Assembly: GCA_014872875.1 (NCBI GenBank) | Contig: WKFI01000010.1 | Coordinates: 62,001 to 126,000 of the forward strand | Origin: Paracoccaceae bacterium | GTDB lineage: Bacteria; Pseudomonadota; Alphaproteobacteria; Rhodobacterales; Rhodobacteraceae | Reading direction: 5' to 3' | Length of the DNA: 64,000 nucleotides | In this document: in pieces, positions 50,701-59,595 of the stretch | How positions within the stretch are numbered: the first letter of the stretch is position 1 | Layout: every line of letters begins with the position of its first letter | Position numbers and translations under genes: made by a program | Notes under the pieces: model-generated | Seen by the model: the letters and a program-made list of their open reading frames with translations, nothing else | The model's database searches: none | What the model was told of the DNA's origin: nothing

Positions 50701-51598
50701 CAAGTACGCTCTCAGCGCTGGCCTCGGGCACCGGGGCGTCGGCGGCTTCCAGACCGGCAATGATCTCATTGGTCCGGTCGACAGGTTCTTCCGACTTTGG
50801 CGGTGCGTCCATGCCAGCCAGAATGTCATCAACCTGTGGGGCATCCTCCGTCTCGGGCAGGTCCACCTGAGCAAGACTTTCCAGCGCGGCCCCAAGGTCG
50901 TCAGCCTGATCCGCCGGCTCATCTGCAGCGGCTTCGACCGTCGCCAGGATTGCTTCGGTATCAGGCGTTGGCGCAGTGTGATCAGACACTTCCCGCTCAG
51001 CCAAAGCGGCCAGTGTTTCGTCCGTGGTGTCGCCTTTGCCTGCATCGCTGGCCGCGTCGGCCGAAGCTTGCGCCGCCAGTGCCGCAAGAGTTGCCAAAGC
51101 GTCTTCATCCCCGCCGGATTGTGCAGACCCACCAACCAGAGCAGCCATCAATTCAGGCCTTTGCAGAACGGTTTCGATCAAGGCCTCGGCTCCGGACTTG
51201 CCATCCATATAGGCCATCAAATCCGAAAGTTGCTGTCGCGCCTCCAGCAGCGGCTTGAGTGCATCGACCTTGCCCGCAATTGCGGCCGGGCTGAAGTCAT
51301 TCATGCTTGAGAAAGTCAGGTCGACGGACAGGTTGCCTTCGCCGGTCAATGTGTTTGGGACTGCAAATCGGGCTTGGGGCGCAATGGCCCGCATTCTGTC
51401 ATCAAAATTGTCGACGTCGATTTCCAGAAACCCCCGGTCGGCCACGTCCGGTTTCTCGGCCTTGCCGGACAGGTCCGACATCACCCCCATCACGAAAGGC
51501 AGCTGAACTTTCTTCTCAGCGCCATACAGCTCGACATCGTATTCGATCTGGACCCGCGGGGCGCGATTGCGTGCGATGAACTTTTGACTGTCGCTCAT
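47723..51598 (-). CDS. TssB-acidic repeat linker-TssC fusion, second sheath-type protein
   Basis: A 1291-residue protein. Residues 1-155 are a TssB/VipA small sheath domain closely matching the stand-alone TssB (FIARNRAPRVQIEYDVELYG and MAYMDGKSGAEALIETVLQ). Residues about 160-735 are an acidic, low-complexity linker with about twenty copies of a D-(D/x)-(V/I)-L-(A/S)-G-(L/V)-E motif, the core (404-640) repeating every 62 residues. From about 740 a TssC-like region follows, with a further sheath-like segment (RMALLGDFSGRA) and then LILHHPEFQALEAQWRSL and YVGLASPRFLLRLPYG. It lacks the C-terminal TssC domain and ends in an acidic tail. TssC40/ImpD-type proteins may be partial relatives. It is translationally coupled to a sodium-channel gene upstream. 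Confidence 0.85.
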   Translation of the reverse strand: MSDSQKFIARNRAPRVQIEYDVELYGAEKKVQLPFVMGVMSDLSGKAEKPDVADRGFLEIDVDNFDDRMRAIAPQARFAVPNTLTGEGNLSVDLTFSSMNDFSPAAIAGKVDALKPLLEARQQLSDLMAYMDGKSGAEALIETVLQRPELMAALVGGSAQSGGDEDALATLAALAAQASADAASDAGKGDTTDETLAALAEREVSDHTAPTPDTEAILATVEAAADEPADQADDLGAALESLAQVDLPETEDAPQVDDILAGMDAPPKSEEPVDRTNEIIAGLEAADAPVPEASAESVLGAIPRTQQQSAETDRAQEDVLSGIERTSEAAPEKGAVDQILSGLEPAPDQEAPETVADGILEELSGLQTADADKVDTGASDAGFNEILSGISSVEETASSDGNDLDDVLAGLDAAVEPAEPDEDDLDDVLAGLESPESADPVSEPDLDAVLGGVEGPTDEATASDDLDDVLAGLDTVVEPAEPEEDDLDDVLAGLETPESANPVSEPDLDAVLGGVEGPADEAAASDDLDDVLAGLETPESADPESEPDLDAVLGGVEVPADEATAVDNLDDVLAGLDTAVKPVEPYEDDLDDVLAGLETPESSGSNPEADQDAVLDSVEQPAEEAGPTDDLDDILSGLEAPADVVEEEAVAAGPDNSSTEVDLDDLLGEFSAVEEPDTTAEIDDLDALLAGDDTSASDPEDDLDALLSDAGMSVDEAPAEDSEPSLQSPFGRITAERPNRENLSRPVFRMALLGDFSGRAAQGRIEIGDALANRPPIELDIDTVEDVIERFSTRLTLPFGAEGAGMEIPLGDLDACHPDELYESVDLFQAVDGLRQQLSVGSMAERTAETLKSWSETYALPIRLPKSSAATSVPANLKLSDFQSLIGDTSGRLTPAGPMDNLIEQIVGPHIVKAADAGAPEMKAALDDAMQNAMRLILHHPEFQALEAQWRSLDLMARRIETDSTLQIVLYDISAEELAADLAAQEDLSDSGVFRLVTDVLDPEDGSGGFSALLGLYTFEETPPHAELLARIAQVAAHVDAPFFAAITPGYLETAKKDRHPLVAQAWDTLRGLPEAAYVGLASPRFLLRLPYGAKSDPVDVFDFEEFNASEGLRSMLWANPIVLIAILLAATYKKDGKAMDLGSVMSLGNLPFHFFTDRHGDQVGLPCTERNLDSAAAQDTVNRGFMPVVWMKGRNEIRLGSFQSLAGGPVAGPWSSQGLPPTEDVSPAQSPDVEDVFEAALDPADAGADDVTDQDTSALDDLLSEFDDDPDIAPGDEDMDPELAALLEGL
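49679..50389. repeat. In-frame tandem repeats encoding the acidic linker
   Basis: Within the sheath fusion gene, alternating 21- and 41-codon units (62 codons, 186 bases together) each carry the motif LDDVLAGL or LDAVLGGV. The matching DNA string CATCATCCAGATC recurs at 49820-50390 with few changes, indicating recent duplication or gene conversion. This is a coding repeat, not a CRISPR array. Confidence 0.85.
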
Positions 51599-52452
51599 CC
51601 CTCATCTCCTTCCCGCGCGCGCCGCAGCTCATCCCGTAGTGCCCGCACTTCTTCCTGCAACGACAGTACATGAGCATCGACCTGGTCGGTTTCCTCGCGG
51701 ACCAGCGCACGCAGCTGTTCGAATTCGGCTTCGGTTTCGGCCTCCACCGCAGATTGCATCGTGTTGACCAGAAGACCGATGAACAGGTTCAGCACCGAAA
51801 ACGCAGTGATCACGATGAAGGGAACAAAGAACGCCCAGGCCGACGGATAGACTTCCATCACCGGGCGAACGATACCCATCGACCAACTTTCGAGGGTCAT
51901 GATCTGGAACAGGGAATAGAGTGATCTGCCTAGCGTCCCGAACCATTCATCGAACGTTGCCCCATACATCAGGGTCGCCATAACTCCGAACACGTAGAAC
52001 ACGATCGAGATCATGATGATCACCGCGCCCATTCCCGGCAGCGCGTCCAACAAGGCCTGAACAACCGCGCGCATCTGGGGGATGACGGACAAGAGCCGCA
52101 GCGCCCGGATCACCCGCAGACCGCGCAATGCGGACAGACCCGAGGTCTGTGGCAACAACCCTATGCCAACAACAAAAAGGTCAAAGATATTCCACGAATT
52201 CCGGAAGAACGCCCAACCATAGGCAATCAGCTTCAACGAAAGTTCGATCACGAAGATCGTCAGGACAATCCGGTCGAGCGTTGTCAGCACAGGACCAATC
52301 CGGTCCATCACCGAATCCGACGTGCTCAGCCCCAACGTCACCGCGTTGAAGATGATGATTGCCAGAATGGTGTTGTGCACCCAAGGCTTTTCCAGGAAAG
52401 CCCGCAGCCTTGCCCGAGGTGATAACATTTGTGGAGCATCCGTCGTGTTCAT
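51595..52452 (-). CDS. Bacterial voltage-gated sodium channel (NaChBac/NavAb-type)
   Basis: A 285-residue six-segment ion channel. The voltage sensor S4 has arginines every third residue (R110, R113, R116, R119) in ALRGLRVIRALRLLSVIPQM. The pore selectivity filter is TLESWSM (186-192), identical to that reported for NavAb, which specifies sodium. S6 runs from about 205 to 232, then a C-terminal coiled coil (250-280) that would hold a tetramer. The ATG at 52452 has GAGGA shortly upstream. Its stop overlaps the sheath fusion start by four bases, and clpV ends 99 bases before, so it is inside the T6SS operon. Sodium channels of this type are known in marine bacteria, where they affect motility and pH; a T6SS link is new to me. 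Confidence 0.9.
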   Translation of the reverse strand: MNTTDAPQMLSPRARLRAFLEKPWVHNTILAIIIFNAVTLGLSTSDSVMDRIGPVLTTLDRIVLTIFVIELSLKLIAYGWAFFRNSWNIFDLFVVGIGLLPQTSGLSALRGLRVIRALRLLSVIPQMRAVVQALLDALPGMGAVIIMISIVFYVFGVMATLMYGATFDEWFGTLGRSLYSLFQIMTLESWSMGIVRPVMEVYPSAWAFFVPFIVITAFSVLNLFIGLLVNTMQSAVEAETEAEFEQLRALVREETDQVDAHVLSLQEEVRALRDELRRAREGDEG

Positions 52453-52551
52453 GCGTCCTCATCCATTCTTCACTGCACCCTGTATGTCGTCGGCAACGCC
52501 CGGGGCGACCTTGGCAATTGTTTTCGCCGCACCGGTGATCCGGGTTTCGGC

Positions 52552-55317
52552 CTAAGGCGCCTTGTCTTCATCCCCGAAACCATAGGTGAACGCACCATCC
52601 GCCACATCGACAGTGACGGCGTTGATCTCCTTCCCTTCCATCATTCGGCGCAGGAATTCGGCCGAAATGTCAGGCAGCATCGTATTGGTGACGATCGCGT
52701 CGATCATACGGCCGCCGCTTTCCAGTTCCTGGCAGCGATCGACGATCTCATCGACCACCGCATCGCTATAGGTGAATGGCACGCCATGGGTGGCTTCGAC
52801 CCGTTTCTTGATGCGATCCAGCTGCAACACGGTGATCTTGCCGATCATCTCGGGGCTGAGTGGATAATACGGGATTGTCACCAATCGACCAAGCAGCGCG
52901 GGCGGGAAGACCTTCAATAGCGGATCGCGCAGGGCCTTGGCCATACCTTCGGGATCAGGCATCAAATCGGGGTCAGCGCACAGATCCATGATCAGATCGG
53001 TACCCGCGTTCGACGTCAGCAGGATCAGCGTGTTTTTGAAGTCAATTGTCCGGCCTTCGCCATCCTCCATCACACCCTTGTCGAAAACCTGGAAAAAGAT
53101 CTCATGCACGTCAGGATGGGCCTTTTCGACCTCATCCAGCAGAACCACGGAATAAGGCTTGCGGCGCACCGCTTCGGTCAGAACACCACCTTCGCCATAG
53201 CCCACGTAACCCGGAGGCGCGCCCTTGAGGGACGAAACCGTGTGCGCTTCCTGATACTCGGACATGTTGATGGTGATAACGTTCTGTTCGCCACCATAGA
53301 GCGTTTCGGCCAGCGCCAGAGCGGTTTCGGTCTTCCCGACACCGGATGTTCCCGCCAGCAGGAAGACCCCGATGGGCTTCGATGGGTTGTCGAGCCCCGC
53401 CCGCGAGGTCTGGATGCGCTTGGCGATCATCTTCATCGCGTGGTCCTGACCGATCACGCGCTTTGCCAAAAGCTCCTCAAGGTTCAGAACGGTTTCCAAC
53501 TCGTCCTTCATCATCCGCCCCACTGGAATGCCGGTCCAATCGCCCACGACACTGGCCACAGCCTGATGATCCACAATCGGCAGGATGAGAGGGTTGTCGC
53601 CCTGCAAGGCCTCAAGCTCGGAATTCTTCGTTTTCAGTTCGGCCATCAGCCGGTCCCGAGTTGCATCATCCAAGGGTGCGTCGGCAAAAGAAGCAGCCGG
53701 TTCCGCATCAGCGGCTTCAGTCGCGGCTTCGCCTTCGGGGGTCTGTGTCTTTTCGACTGGCTGTCCACCGCCCCGCAGCTGAGCACGCAAGCTGATTATC
53801 TCATCAACCAACTGTTTCTCGGCATCCCAAGCCTGGGTCAAATCGGACAGACGGGTTTCCTCTGCCTCCTTGGCGGCCGACACCGCCTCGCGTCGGGCCG
53901 TAACGTCGTAGCCGGCGGTTTCATCGCGCGCGATGATCTCCAGCTCGGTCGTAAGCGCCTCGATCCTGCGCTGACTGTCGTCCACTTGGGGAGGAACCGC
54001 GTGCTGGCTAACCGCCACCCGCGCGCACGCTGTGTCCAGCAAGCTCACGGATTTGTCCGGCAGTTGACGTGCCGGGATGTATCGGGCCGACAATGTGACC
54101 GCCGCTTCGATCCCTTCGTCCAGAACCTGCACCTTGTGGTGTTTTTCGAGCATTGAAGCGATGCCGCGCATCATCAATACGGCCTTGGGAATGTCCGGCT
54201 CCTCTACATGCACCACCTGAAAGCGGCGGGTCAGAGCCGGATCCTTCTCAATGTATTTCTTGTATTCGGCCCAGGTCGTTGCCCCAATCGTCCGCAAAGT
54301 TCCGCGTGCCAGGGCCGGTTTCAGCAGATTGGCCGCATCCCCAGTCCCAGCAGCCCCCCCTGCCCCGACGAGGGTGTGGGTTTCATCCACGAACATCACG
54401 ATTGGCGTGGCCGAAGCCTGAACCTCGTCGATGACCTGCCGCAACCGGTTTTCGAACTCGCCCTTCATCGAGGCCCCGGCTTGTAGCAAGCCCACATCCA
54501 GAACCAAAAGCCGCACATTGCGCAGTGCGGGCGGCACGTCGCCCCGCGCGATCCGCAGTGCAAACCCTTCGACCACCGCGGTCTTGCCGACGCCGGCCTC
54601 ACCCGTCAGGATCGGATTGTTCTGTCGCCGCCGCATCAGCACATCGACAATCTGACGGATCTCTTCGTCACGCCCGACAATGGGGTCTATCTCACCGGCA
54701 CGCGCCTGGGCCGTCAGATCCGTGCAGAACTGCTCCAGCGCCTCTTCCTTGCCCATCTGCGGCGGAGCCATTGCGCCACTGGCCTCGCCGGGCACTGCAC
54801 CGCCGCCGGTGACAGAGCCATCGTGCGGGCTCAGGGTTTCTTCCGGAGAGCCGTCGGTCACCTCGTGGAACCTGTCGGCCAGATCATCGGCATTGATCCC
54901 GGCCAGCGTCGGCGAGATCATCTTGAGGATGTTCCGCAGATTGGCGGATTTCAACATGCCCAGGATCAAGTGACCGGTGCGCACCTGGTTAGAGGAATAC
55001 AGCAAAGAGCCCCACACCCAAGCCCGTTCCATCGCGTCCTCGACGTGATCCGACAGGTCACTGACCGACGCAGCCCCGCGGGGCAGCGCATCCAACGCGC
55101 GTGTCATTTCGGTTGCGATTGCAGACGCGTCCAGATCATAGCTTTGAACGATGCGATGTATGTCGCTGTCCTGGGTGTTCAGGATCTGATGCAGCCAATG
55201 CACGATCTCGACATAAGGATTTCCACGCATCTTGCAGAAGACCGTTGCACCTTCGATGGATTTGTACCCCAGGCTGTTCAGCTTTCCGAACAACGCCACA
55301 CGGCTGATCTCGGTCAT
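52552..55317 (-). CDS. clpV: T6SS ATPase ClpV (TssH)
   Basis: A 921-residue Hsp100-type AAA+ ATPase. It has the ClpV N-terminal domain (about 1-160), a first ATPase with Walker [14 protein letters not shown] and a second with [20 protein letters not shown], and the middle coiled-coil region, here extended by an acidic Ala/Glu insertion ([17 protein letters not shown]). ClpV disassembles the contracted sheath by binding TssC and recycling TssB/TssC. The ATG overlaps the tssG stop by four bases. Because two sheath-type systems are present (TssBC and the fusion), ClpV may act on one or both. Confidence 0.93.
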   Translation of the reverse strand: MTEISRVALFGKLNSLGYKSIEGATVFCKMRGNPYVEIVHWLHQILNTQDSDIHRIVQSYDLDASAIATEMTRALDALPRGAASVSDLSDHVEDAMERAWVWGSLLYSSNQVRTGHLILGMLKSANLRNILKMISPTLAGINADDLADRFHEVTDGSPEETLSPHDGSVTGGGAVPGEASGAMAPPQMGKEEALEQFCTDLTAQARAGEIDPIVGRDEEIRQIVDVLMRRRQNNPILTGEAGVGKTAVVEGFALRIARGDVPPALRNVRLLVLDVGLLQAGASMKGEFENRLRQVIDEVQASATPIVMFVDETHTLVGAGGAAGTGDAANLLKPALARGTLRTIGATTWAEYKKYIEKDPALTRRFQVVHVEEPDIPKAVLMMRGIASMLEKHHKVQVLDEGIEAAVTLSARYIPARQLPDKSVSLLDTACARVAVSQHAVPPQVDDSQRRIEALTTELEIIARDETAGYDVTARREAVSAAKEAEETRLSDLTQAWDAEKQLVDEIISLRAQLRGGGQPVEKTQTPEGEAATEAADAEPAASFADAPLDDATRDRLMAELKTKNSELEALQGDNPLILPIVDHQAVASVVGDWTGIPVGRMMKDELETVLNLEELLAKRVIGQDHAMKMIAKRIQTSRAGLDNPSKPIGVFLLAGTSGVGKTETALALAETLYGGEQNVITINMSEYQEAHTVSSLKGAPPGYVGYGEGGVLTEAVRRKPYSVVLLDEVEKAHPDVHEIFFQVFDKGVMEDGEGRTIDFKNTLILLTSNAGTDLIMDLCADPDLMPDPEGMAKALRDPLLKVFPPALLGRLVTIPYYPLSPEMIGKITVLQLDRIKKRVEATHGVPFTYSDAVVDEIVDRCQELESGGRMIDAIVTNTMLPDISAEFLRRMMEGKEINAVTVDVADGAFTYGFGDEDKAP

Positions 55318-56366
55318 GGATTGGTCCCTCCCGTCATGTTGGCCGTGCTGATCTGCGCATTTGGTTCCACATACAGATCGCCAGCGTCTTGTGTTTTGTC
55401 GGTCTCTCCGATCCAGCTGGTTTGACCCAGCCGCATGGTTTCGCCCAGTTGGGGTTCGGGCACGTCCTGCCCGCGCAGGATCAGGTTCACGTCCCAGTCA
55501 AGCGCATCACCGGCATAGTTGCGCACCAAAGCGCGCAACCGTTTGAGCGATGCGCCCCCGGGCAAGAGCCGCATGTATTCGTCATAGTCCAACGGACCGA
55601 TCCGAAGACGAAACTTGGCCGACCGGCTCCAGACCCTGTCGCCAACGGACGCCGTGCGCCCAAGCTGCGCGGGCTGTCCCATCTGCCAGCGATCATCCGG
55701 TTCCAGATAAAGCCAGCATCCGACGAATTCCTCGACCTCGACCTCGGCACCAAAGAACCCCTGCAGGATCGATCGCAGCCCTTCGGCATTCTTTGGTCCC
55801 TGCGCCAGCAGACCCGCAAAATGGCGTTTGGCCAAGTCGGGAAAGTCATCGGCATCCAGCATATGGGTTCCGTGAAAACCGGCGATCGAGGCGATCTTGC
55901 GTTCGAACTCATCATTGCTGCCCCTGTCGAAACTGGGGGCGGGCTCCCCCGACCGCCAGGCCCGGAACAGCAGCGTCGTCAACCGGTGGGTCAGCATGTC
56001 GGCAAAGGCGATGAGCGTCGGATCCCGATGATGACGCAGCCGTGCGCGGGCATATTCGGTCAAGTGCAGTGGCAACGGACCATTGGGGCCAAAGATCCCG
56101 AAGAACCGATTGGTCAGCTTGCCCGGCCGGGTGTGTTTGGGCGGGCTGAACGCCGCGATGGTCGAAGACGGAAACTGTAGCTCGGCTTCTTGCCCGTAAC
56201 GGATCGGGTCTTCACGCGGGCGTTTGGCCTCCCCGACGCGGGGAGAATCCGGGAAAGCGGCTTCCAACACGCGCAGCGCGTGGAAGAAGTGCATTTTTTC
56301 GGGCTCCGCCTCCAGCTGCGCCAAGTGGCTCAGACGATGCGACCCAGACCGGTCTCCGGTCTCCAT
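55314..56366 (-). CDS. tssG: T6SS baseplate protein TssG
   Basis: A 350-residue TssG (ImpH/VasB) baseplate subunit. Typical features are FFHALRVLEAAFPDSPRVG, FFGIFGPNGPLPLHLTEYAR and the C-terminal YDEYMRLLPGGASLKRLRAL. It forms the wedge with TssF and TssE around the VgrG hub. Its start lies inside the tssF end (37-base overlap), and its stop overlaps clpV by four bases, so tssE-F-G-clpV is tightly coupled. Confidence 0.92.
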   Translation of the reverse strand: METGDRSGSHRLSHLAQLEAEPEKMHFFHALRVLEAAFPDSPRVGEAKRPREDPIRYGQEAELQFPSSTIAAFSPPKHTRPGKLTNRFFGIFGPNGPLPLHLTEYARARLRHHRDPTLIAFADMLTHRLTTLLFRAWRSGEPAPSFDRGSNDEFERKIASIAGFHGTHMLDADDFPDLAKRHFAGLLAQGPKNAEGLRSILQGFFGAEVEVEEFVGCWLYLEPDDRWQMGQPAQLGRTASVGDRVWSRSAKFRLRIGPLDYDEYMRLLPGGASLKRLRALVRNYAGDALDWDVNLILRGQDVPEPQLGETMRLGQTSWIGETDKTQDAGDLYVEPNAQISTANMTGGTNP

Positions 56367-58207
56367 CGGGTAATCTCCCCTCGGCTTTGTGTGACAAGAA
56401 CCGTTTCCGTGAAACTGTTGATCGAAACGTATTTGCGGAAAAACCGCTCCAGCACCGCGCCCATGGCATACGCGCTTGTGCCTTCGAAGAAGCTTTCGTC
56501 AAATGTGACGGTGATTTCGAGCCCGCGCACCGCCGTGGACAGGACCTCGTCCGCCATCCGCCGCACAATTGGGCGCGTCGAAACGGAAGTCAGACCTTCC
56601 AGCTGTTTTTCCACGATCTTGCTGCCCAACGGCGCATAGATGCCGATAAGTTCCCGCAGGACAGCGGCACCCTGCTCAGCGTCCTCTTCGACAATCGACA
56701 AGTAGTTCAGGCTGAGATGGGACACCAACCGCCACGCCGTGTCGCCCGAGGCCAGTGTGGGTCGGGGACGAGTGGGGGCGACCGGAGTGTGGACATGCGC
56801 CACCGGCCCGCCCGAGGGCAGTTTGAAGACATCCCGTCCGCCGGTCGGCAGCAGCAACGGTAGATCCCGGTTCGTCACCAAGGCCTGTACCGCCAATTGA
56901 TCCAATTGATCGCCATATGGGGCTTGGGCGCTATCGACCAGCGACACATATAGCTCCGAGCCCAGATACGACGTCCTGACACCGCGCAACCGCTCCTTTT
57001 CAGACCGCTGTCGCATCTTGCGCGACTGCGTGAAATACGCGCTGTGCACGTCGCCTGCCGCCGTCAGATCATCCGCCGAGTAAAACGGGCGGAACGGAAC
57101 ATCCTGAGTGCCCCCGGCGGAAATGCCTGTCAGGCTCTCCAGCGCGAAAATCTCGTAATCCATAGGGGCAGTCCGGTCCCCCACCACATGATGTTCGACC
57201 CGCGAATTGCTCAGATGCACGCGGTCACAGCGTTTGTGAAACAGGTTGATGGCGGGCGTTGCATTCAGGGTAAACGCCTCGGTCGTGACCCCCGAGGCGA
57301 TCTCCGGGTCACCTTGCCCAAGCAGGATATAGATATCGACATCCGATCCCTTTGCCCGCGCCAGCGCCATCGAAAGCCCCTGAAGCTCGACGAAATGGAA
57401 CCGTTCGGGCATGGCAAAATACTCTTGCAGCAAACGGTATCCGTCGAAGCTCTGCCGCGGAGTCGGCAACAGGGCCTCCGCCTGATCATACCCCTTGGGA
57501 ATGACCGCGCCGTTGGGCAAATCCGCAACCCAATCCGCCCGCCGATCCGTCGAACGCCCCACGACGCCCGCGACCCGAGTACACAGCAATTCATGAAGGG
57601 CCCAGTTCTTGCCCCCCTTTTCGTTCAGAAAGATCCTAAGGCTGTCCAACGACAGGTCCGCAATCGGCATCCCACCATGTCGGGTCAGCCGCAGACGAAT
57701 TCCGGCCCGCGCATCCGTGCCCTGAGCCACACCCGCCGCCACCAGTTCACCCCGGCTGTCGATATACTCGGCCTCGGTGATTTCGATCGGCCAAAGGGTG
57801 ACATCAGTCGCCGTTCTAAACACACAGGCGGTGTAATCATCGTCAGTGATCTGGCTTCGCAGTTCCGAATGACGTGGGATCAGATACCCGTCTTCCAGCG
57901 CGGCGTTCTGCAGATCCGGCTCGAACGCTGCCACCATCATCGACGGTGTCGGCGCAAGGTAGTGCGGATAGACGATTTCCAGCAAATGGGAGGTGAGTTT
58001 TGGGAACTGCAACTCAAGTTCCAATTGCACCCGCGCGGTCAGAAAGGCCACGCCCTCCAGCAGCCGTTCCACATAGGGATCAACAACCTCGACCCCATCA
58101 ATACCCAGGCGGGACGCAATCTTGGGATAGGCTTGTGCAAACTCCGCCCCCATATCACGCATGAAGGCCAATTCGTTCTCGTAGTGCTTGAGCAGGCGGG
58201 TATCCAT
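56330..58207 (-). CDS. tssF: T6SS baseplate protein TssF
   Basis: A 625-residue TssF (ImpG/VasA). The N-terminus MDTRLLKHYENELAFMRDMG and the stretch LTSHLLEIVYPHYLAPTPSM are diagnostic. The ATG at 58207 (seven bases after the tssE stop) is preferred over a longer start 30 bases upstream, because it gives the conserved N-terminus. It is the main baseplate wedge protein. The last 37 bases overlap tssG, an unusually long overlap for this operon. Confidence 0.92.
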   Translation of the reverse strand: MDTRLLKHYENELAFMRDMGAEFAQAYPKIASRLGIDGVEVVDPYVERLLEGVAFLTARVQLELELQFPKLTSHLLEIVYPHYLAPTPSMMVAAFEPDLQNAALEDGYLIPRHSELRSQITDDDYTACVFRTATDVTLWPIEITEAEYIDSRGELVAAGVAQGTDARAGIRLRLTRHGGMPIADLSLDSLRIFLNEKGGKNWALHELLCTRVAGVVGRSTDRRADWVADLPNGAVIPKGYDQAEALLPTPRQSFDGYRLLQEYFAMPERFHFVELQGLSMALARAKGSDVDIYILLGQGDPEIASGVTTEAFTLNATPAINLFHKRCDRVHLSNSRVEHHVVGDRTAPMDYEIFALESLTGISAGGTQDVPFRPFYSADDLTAAGDVHSAYFTQSRKMRQRSEKERLRGVRTSYLGSELYVSLVDSAQAPYGDQLDQLAVQALVTNRDLPLLLPTGGRDVFKLPSGGPVAHVHTPVAPTRPRPTLASGDTAWRLVSHLSLNYLSIVEEDAEQGAAVLRELIGIYAPLGSKIVEKQLEGLTSVSTRPIVRRMADEVLSTAVRGLEITVTFDESFFEGTSAYAMGAVLERFFRKYVSINSFTETVLVTQSRGEITRWRPETGLGRIV

Positions 58208-58214
58208 GGTCTTC

Positions 58215-58712
58215 TCAGCCGACCCTTTCCAATTCAAGCTCGCCGGTCGTTACGTCCACCTGGCTGCGCAGATACAACTCGATCGGCATTGGCTGCGCCC
58301 ACATGTCCGCGCGAATGTCGAAATTGATCACGGTCTCCTGCGCTTCGCTGTCAAGCCGCAGTTCGATTGCGATAGAGCCCGGATGAATGCGGGGTTCGAA
58401 CACCTGAATCGAAGCCTGGATGGATTTGCGGATCAAGTCCGCCCGTTCCGCAGTGGAAAATTCGCCAGCAACTTCGCGAATGCCATAGGCCAGCACCGAT
58501 TTGGCGGCATGTGGAAAAACATCGGGGTCGATATGTGAGGAAGAATTCGGTGTGTTCAGAAGCCAGGACAGGTCCCGCTGAATGATGTCCCGCAATTGAC
58601 GCAAGTCGATCACCCGCGCTTCACGGCGTTCGGTCGAGGACAGCGGATCATCATCCGTCAGCCTATCCAGCAACGATGGCTGCAAGCGTTCAGCAATCGT
58701 CTGGTCCGACAT
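58215..58712 (-). CDS. tssE: T6SS baseplate protein TssE (gp25-like)
   Basis: A 165-residue gp25-type lysozyme-fold protein without enzymatic activity, with LQPSLLDRLTDDDP and FEPRIHPGSIAIELRL. The ATG at 58712 lies two bases after the tagJ stop, with AAGG upstream; an in-frame GTG six bases earlier overlaps tagJ. TssE starts sheath polymerisation on the baseplate. Confidence 0.9.
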   Translation of the reverse strand: MSDQTIAERLQPSLLDRLTDDDPLSSTERREARVIDLRQLRDIIQRDLSWLLNTPNSSSHIDPDVFPHAAKSVLAYGIREVAGEFSTAERADLIRKSIQASIQVFEPRIHPGSIAIELRLDSEAQETVINFDIRADMWAQPMPIELYLRSQVDVTTGELELERVG

Positions 58713-58714
58713 GA

Positions 58715-59524
58715 TCACACACCTTCGTCAGCAGGTTGCGTGTCGAAATCGATGGACCTCAGATCCATCAAGGCAAGATCGGCGCTGTCCGTCGCCAGCA
58801 AGCGCTGCCCGGTTCCCACAAAGGTTCCTTCGCCCAGATCAGCCCAGTTGGTTGCACGGGCCAGCTTTTCGGCGTCACTTCCATCTTCGACCGTGCCCGC
58901 ATATCGGGTTGGGATCAGGGCAACCATGTCACCACCATTCACCAAGGTCAGAGTACAAGGCGTCCAAACCACGTCGCGCAGATCCGCTGGTGCTTCGAAT
59001 TCCAAGCGCTTGATCGCAGAGAAAGGCATCCAATAGTACTTGCCATTCACAATAACTTCGAGAAGCGGCCCAAGCCGCATGTCGGCATCCGCAATCCATG
59101 CAAAGGACTGCCCATCCACCGTTCCAGACGCAGCGGGCGCAAGGTCAAAAGCCCGTTCCCGGATTTCGGCGGCAGTTTCGGGTTTTCCGGCAGCACATGC
59201 CTTGAGCGCTTCGACCATCAAGGCGATCCACTCTTCCGGTTCCCCAAAGATCAGCGGGTTCTTCTCTCCGGCAAAGACCTTTTCCCGGTAAACCTCGCAG
59301 ATAATCGCCTCGCGATAGGTCTGCGCCATGGGCACCGCCGACGGGTCCAGTTCAGCAGATACTTTCAATTGCGCAATTGCGCGTTTCCAGTCGCCCAGCA
59401 CGCATAGTAGCTGAAAGAGGAATACCCGTAGCGCGCCGTTTGCGGCGTCGCCGCGGATCTTGGCCTGGAGGGCCGCCAATGCCCCATCCAGATCGCCAGA
59501 TTTGATCAATTCTTCTGCTTGCAC
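58715..59524 (-). CDS. tagJ: T6SS accessory protein TagJ (ImpE)
   Basis: A 269-residue TagJ/ImpE family protein: an N-terminal tetratricopeptide-like helical domain (MQAEELIKSGDLDGALAALQ) and a C-terminal beta-rich domain (MRLGPLLEVIVNGKYYWMPF). It starts with GTG at 59524, supported by TAGGAGG about six bases upstream. TagJ binds the N-terminal helix of TssB and marks T6SS loci of the Pseudomonas H1 and Agrobacterium type. It lies 71 bases downstream of hcp, behind a hairpin. Confidence 0.88.
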   Translation of the reverse strand: MQAEELIKSGDLDGALAALQAKIRGDAANGALRVFLFQLLCVLGDWKRAIAQLKVSAELDPSAVPMAQTYREAIICEVYREKVFAGEKNPLIFGEPEEWIALMVEALKACAAGKPETAAEIRERAFDLAPAASGTVDGQSFAWIADADMRLGPLLEVIVNGKYYWMPFSAIKRLEFEAPADLRDVVWTPCTLTLVNGGDMVALIPTRYAGTVEDGSDAEKLARATNWADLGEGTFVGTGQRLLATDSADLALMDLRSIDFDTQPADEGV

Positions 59525-59546
59525 CGGGACCTCCTACGCGCGCCAA

Positions 59547-59569
59547 ACAGACCCCAGTACGGGGTCTGT
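59547..59569 (-). terminator. Hairpin between hcp and tagJ
   Basis: ACAGACCCC (59547-59555) and GGGGTCTGT (59561-59569), perfect 9-base stem with a 5-base loop. Read leftward only TTT follows, so it is probably a partial terminator or an RNA-stabilising hairpin that would favour hcp mRNA over the baseplate genes. Confidence 0.6.
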
Positions 59570-59595
59570 CTGACTTGATTGAAACGAAAGCCCGC

